Assembly (NCBI GenBank): GCA_013696185.1
Contig: JACCZA010000385.1
Span: 1 to 5,943 of the forward strand
Source: Actinomycetota bacterium
Lineage (GTDB): Bacteria > Actinomycetota > Thermoleophilia > Gaiellales > Gaiellaceae
Reading direction: 5' to 3'
DNA length: 5,943 nucleotides
The notes below the pieces were generated by a model, which was not told the origin of the DNA, ran no database searches, and saw nothing but the letters and a program-made list of their open reading frames with translations. The translations under genes were made by a program, and so were the position numbers. Positions 5,938-5,943 of the stretch are shown in pieces (position 1 is the first letter of the stretch; each line of letters starts with the position of its first letter).

Positions 5938-5943
5938 ATGGGG
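5938..5943 (+). CDS. Start of a gene cut by the right edge
   Basis: ATG 5938 lies 6 bases after AAGGAGGG (5924-5931), the strongest Shine-Dalgarno in the window, and only two codons (Met-Gly) are visible. The product cannot be identified. The gene is transcribed away from the solute-binding protein gene, so 5759-5937 serves as a divergent control region. The hairpin over its ribosome-binding site and the TGTTAG-like sequence at 5825 leave open that it is a transposase gene, but nothing visible proves it. Confidence 0.45.

Overview
The window is uniformly very GC-rich, and its coding regions use G or C in most third codon positions. It carries a fused CofG–CofH (FbiC) enzyme for coenzyme F420, a diaminopimelate decarboxylase with the GAYTLSMSSNYN signature, and a Leu/Ile/Val-type solute-binding protein. 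This fits a high-GC actinobacterium, possibly a deep-branching soil lineage such as Thermoleophilia. The taxonomy is inference; there is no rRNA in the window.

Layout. Bases 1-192 hold no gene I can name. A plus-strand pair follows: lysA (193-1473, last step of lysine synthesis) and, 9 bases later, a DsbA/FrnE-family thiol oxidoreductase (1483-2136). On the minus strand, and therefore convergent, are fbiC (4474-2081) and upstream of it a periplasmic-binding-fold type I ABC solute-binding protein (5758-4529). The fbiC and dsbA-like genes overlap tail to tail by 56 bases. Bases 5759-5937 are a divergent intergenic region. It holds the ribosome-binding site and a weak candidate promoter for the solute-binding protein. 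It also holds a structured leader in front of a second gene, which starts at ATG 5938 with a strong Shine-Dalgarno and runs off the window.

The main discovery is in the dsbA-like gene. Its frame contains a TGA at codon 14, exactly where the first cysteine of the family's C-P-F-C active site belongs (SDYI-[TGA]-PFC). The frame is otherwise open from ATG 1483 to TGA 2134-2136 and encodes the whole family fold. The RNA just downstream of the TGA can fold into a hairpin whose apical loop begins with G, 23 nt after the TGA, within the range expected of a bacterial SECIS element. I read it as a selenoprotein with a U-P-F-C redox centre. A standard gene caller would split or truncate it to begin at GTG 1699 and lose the active site.

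The genes do not form one pathway. lysA and the selenoprotein are probably co-transcribed. The solute-binding protein and fbiC share a strand and lie 54 bases apart, but their functions are unrelated as far as I can see.
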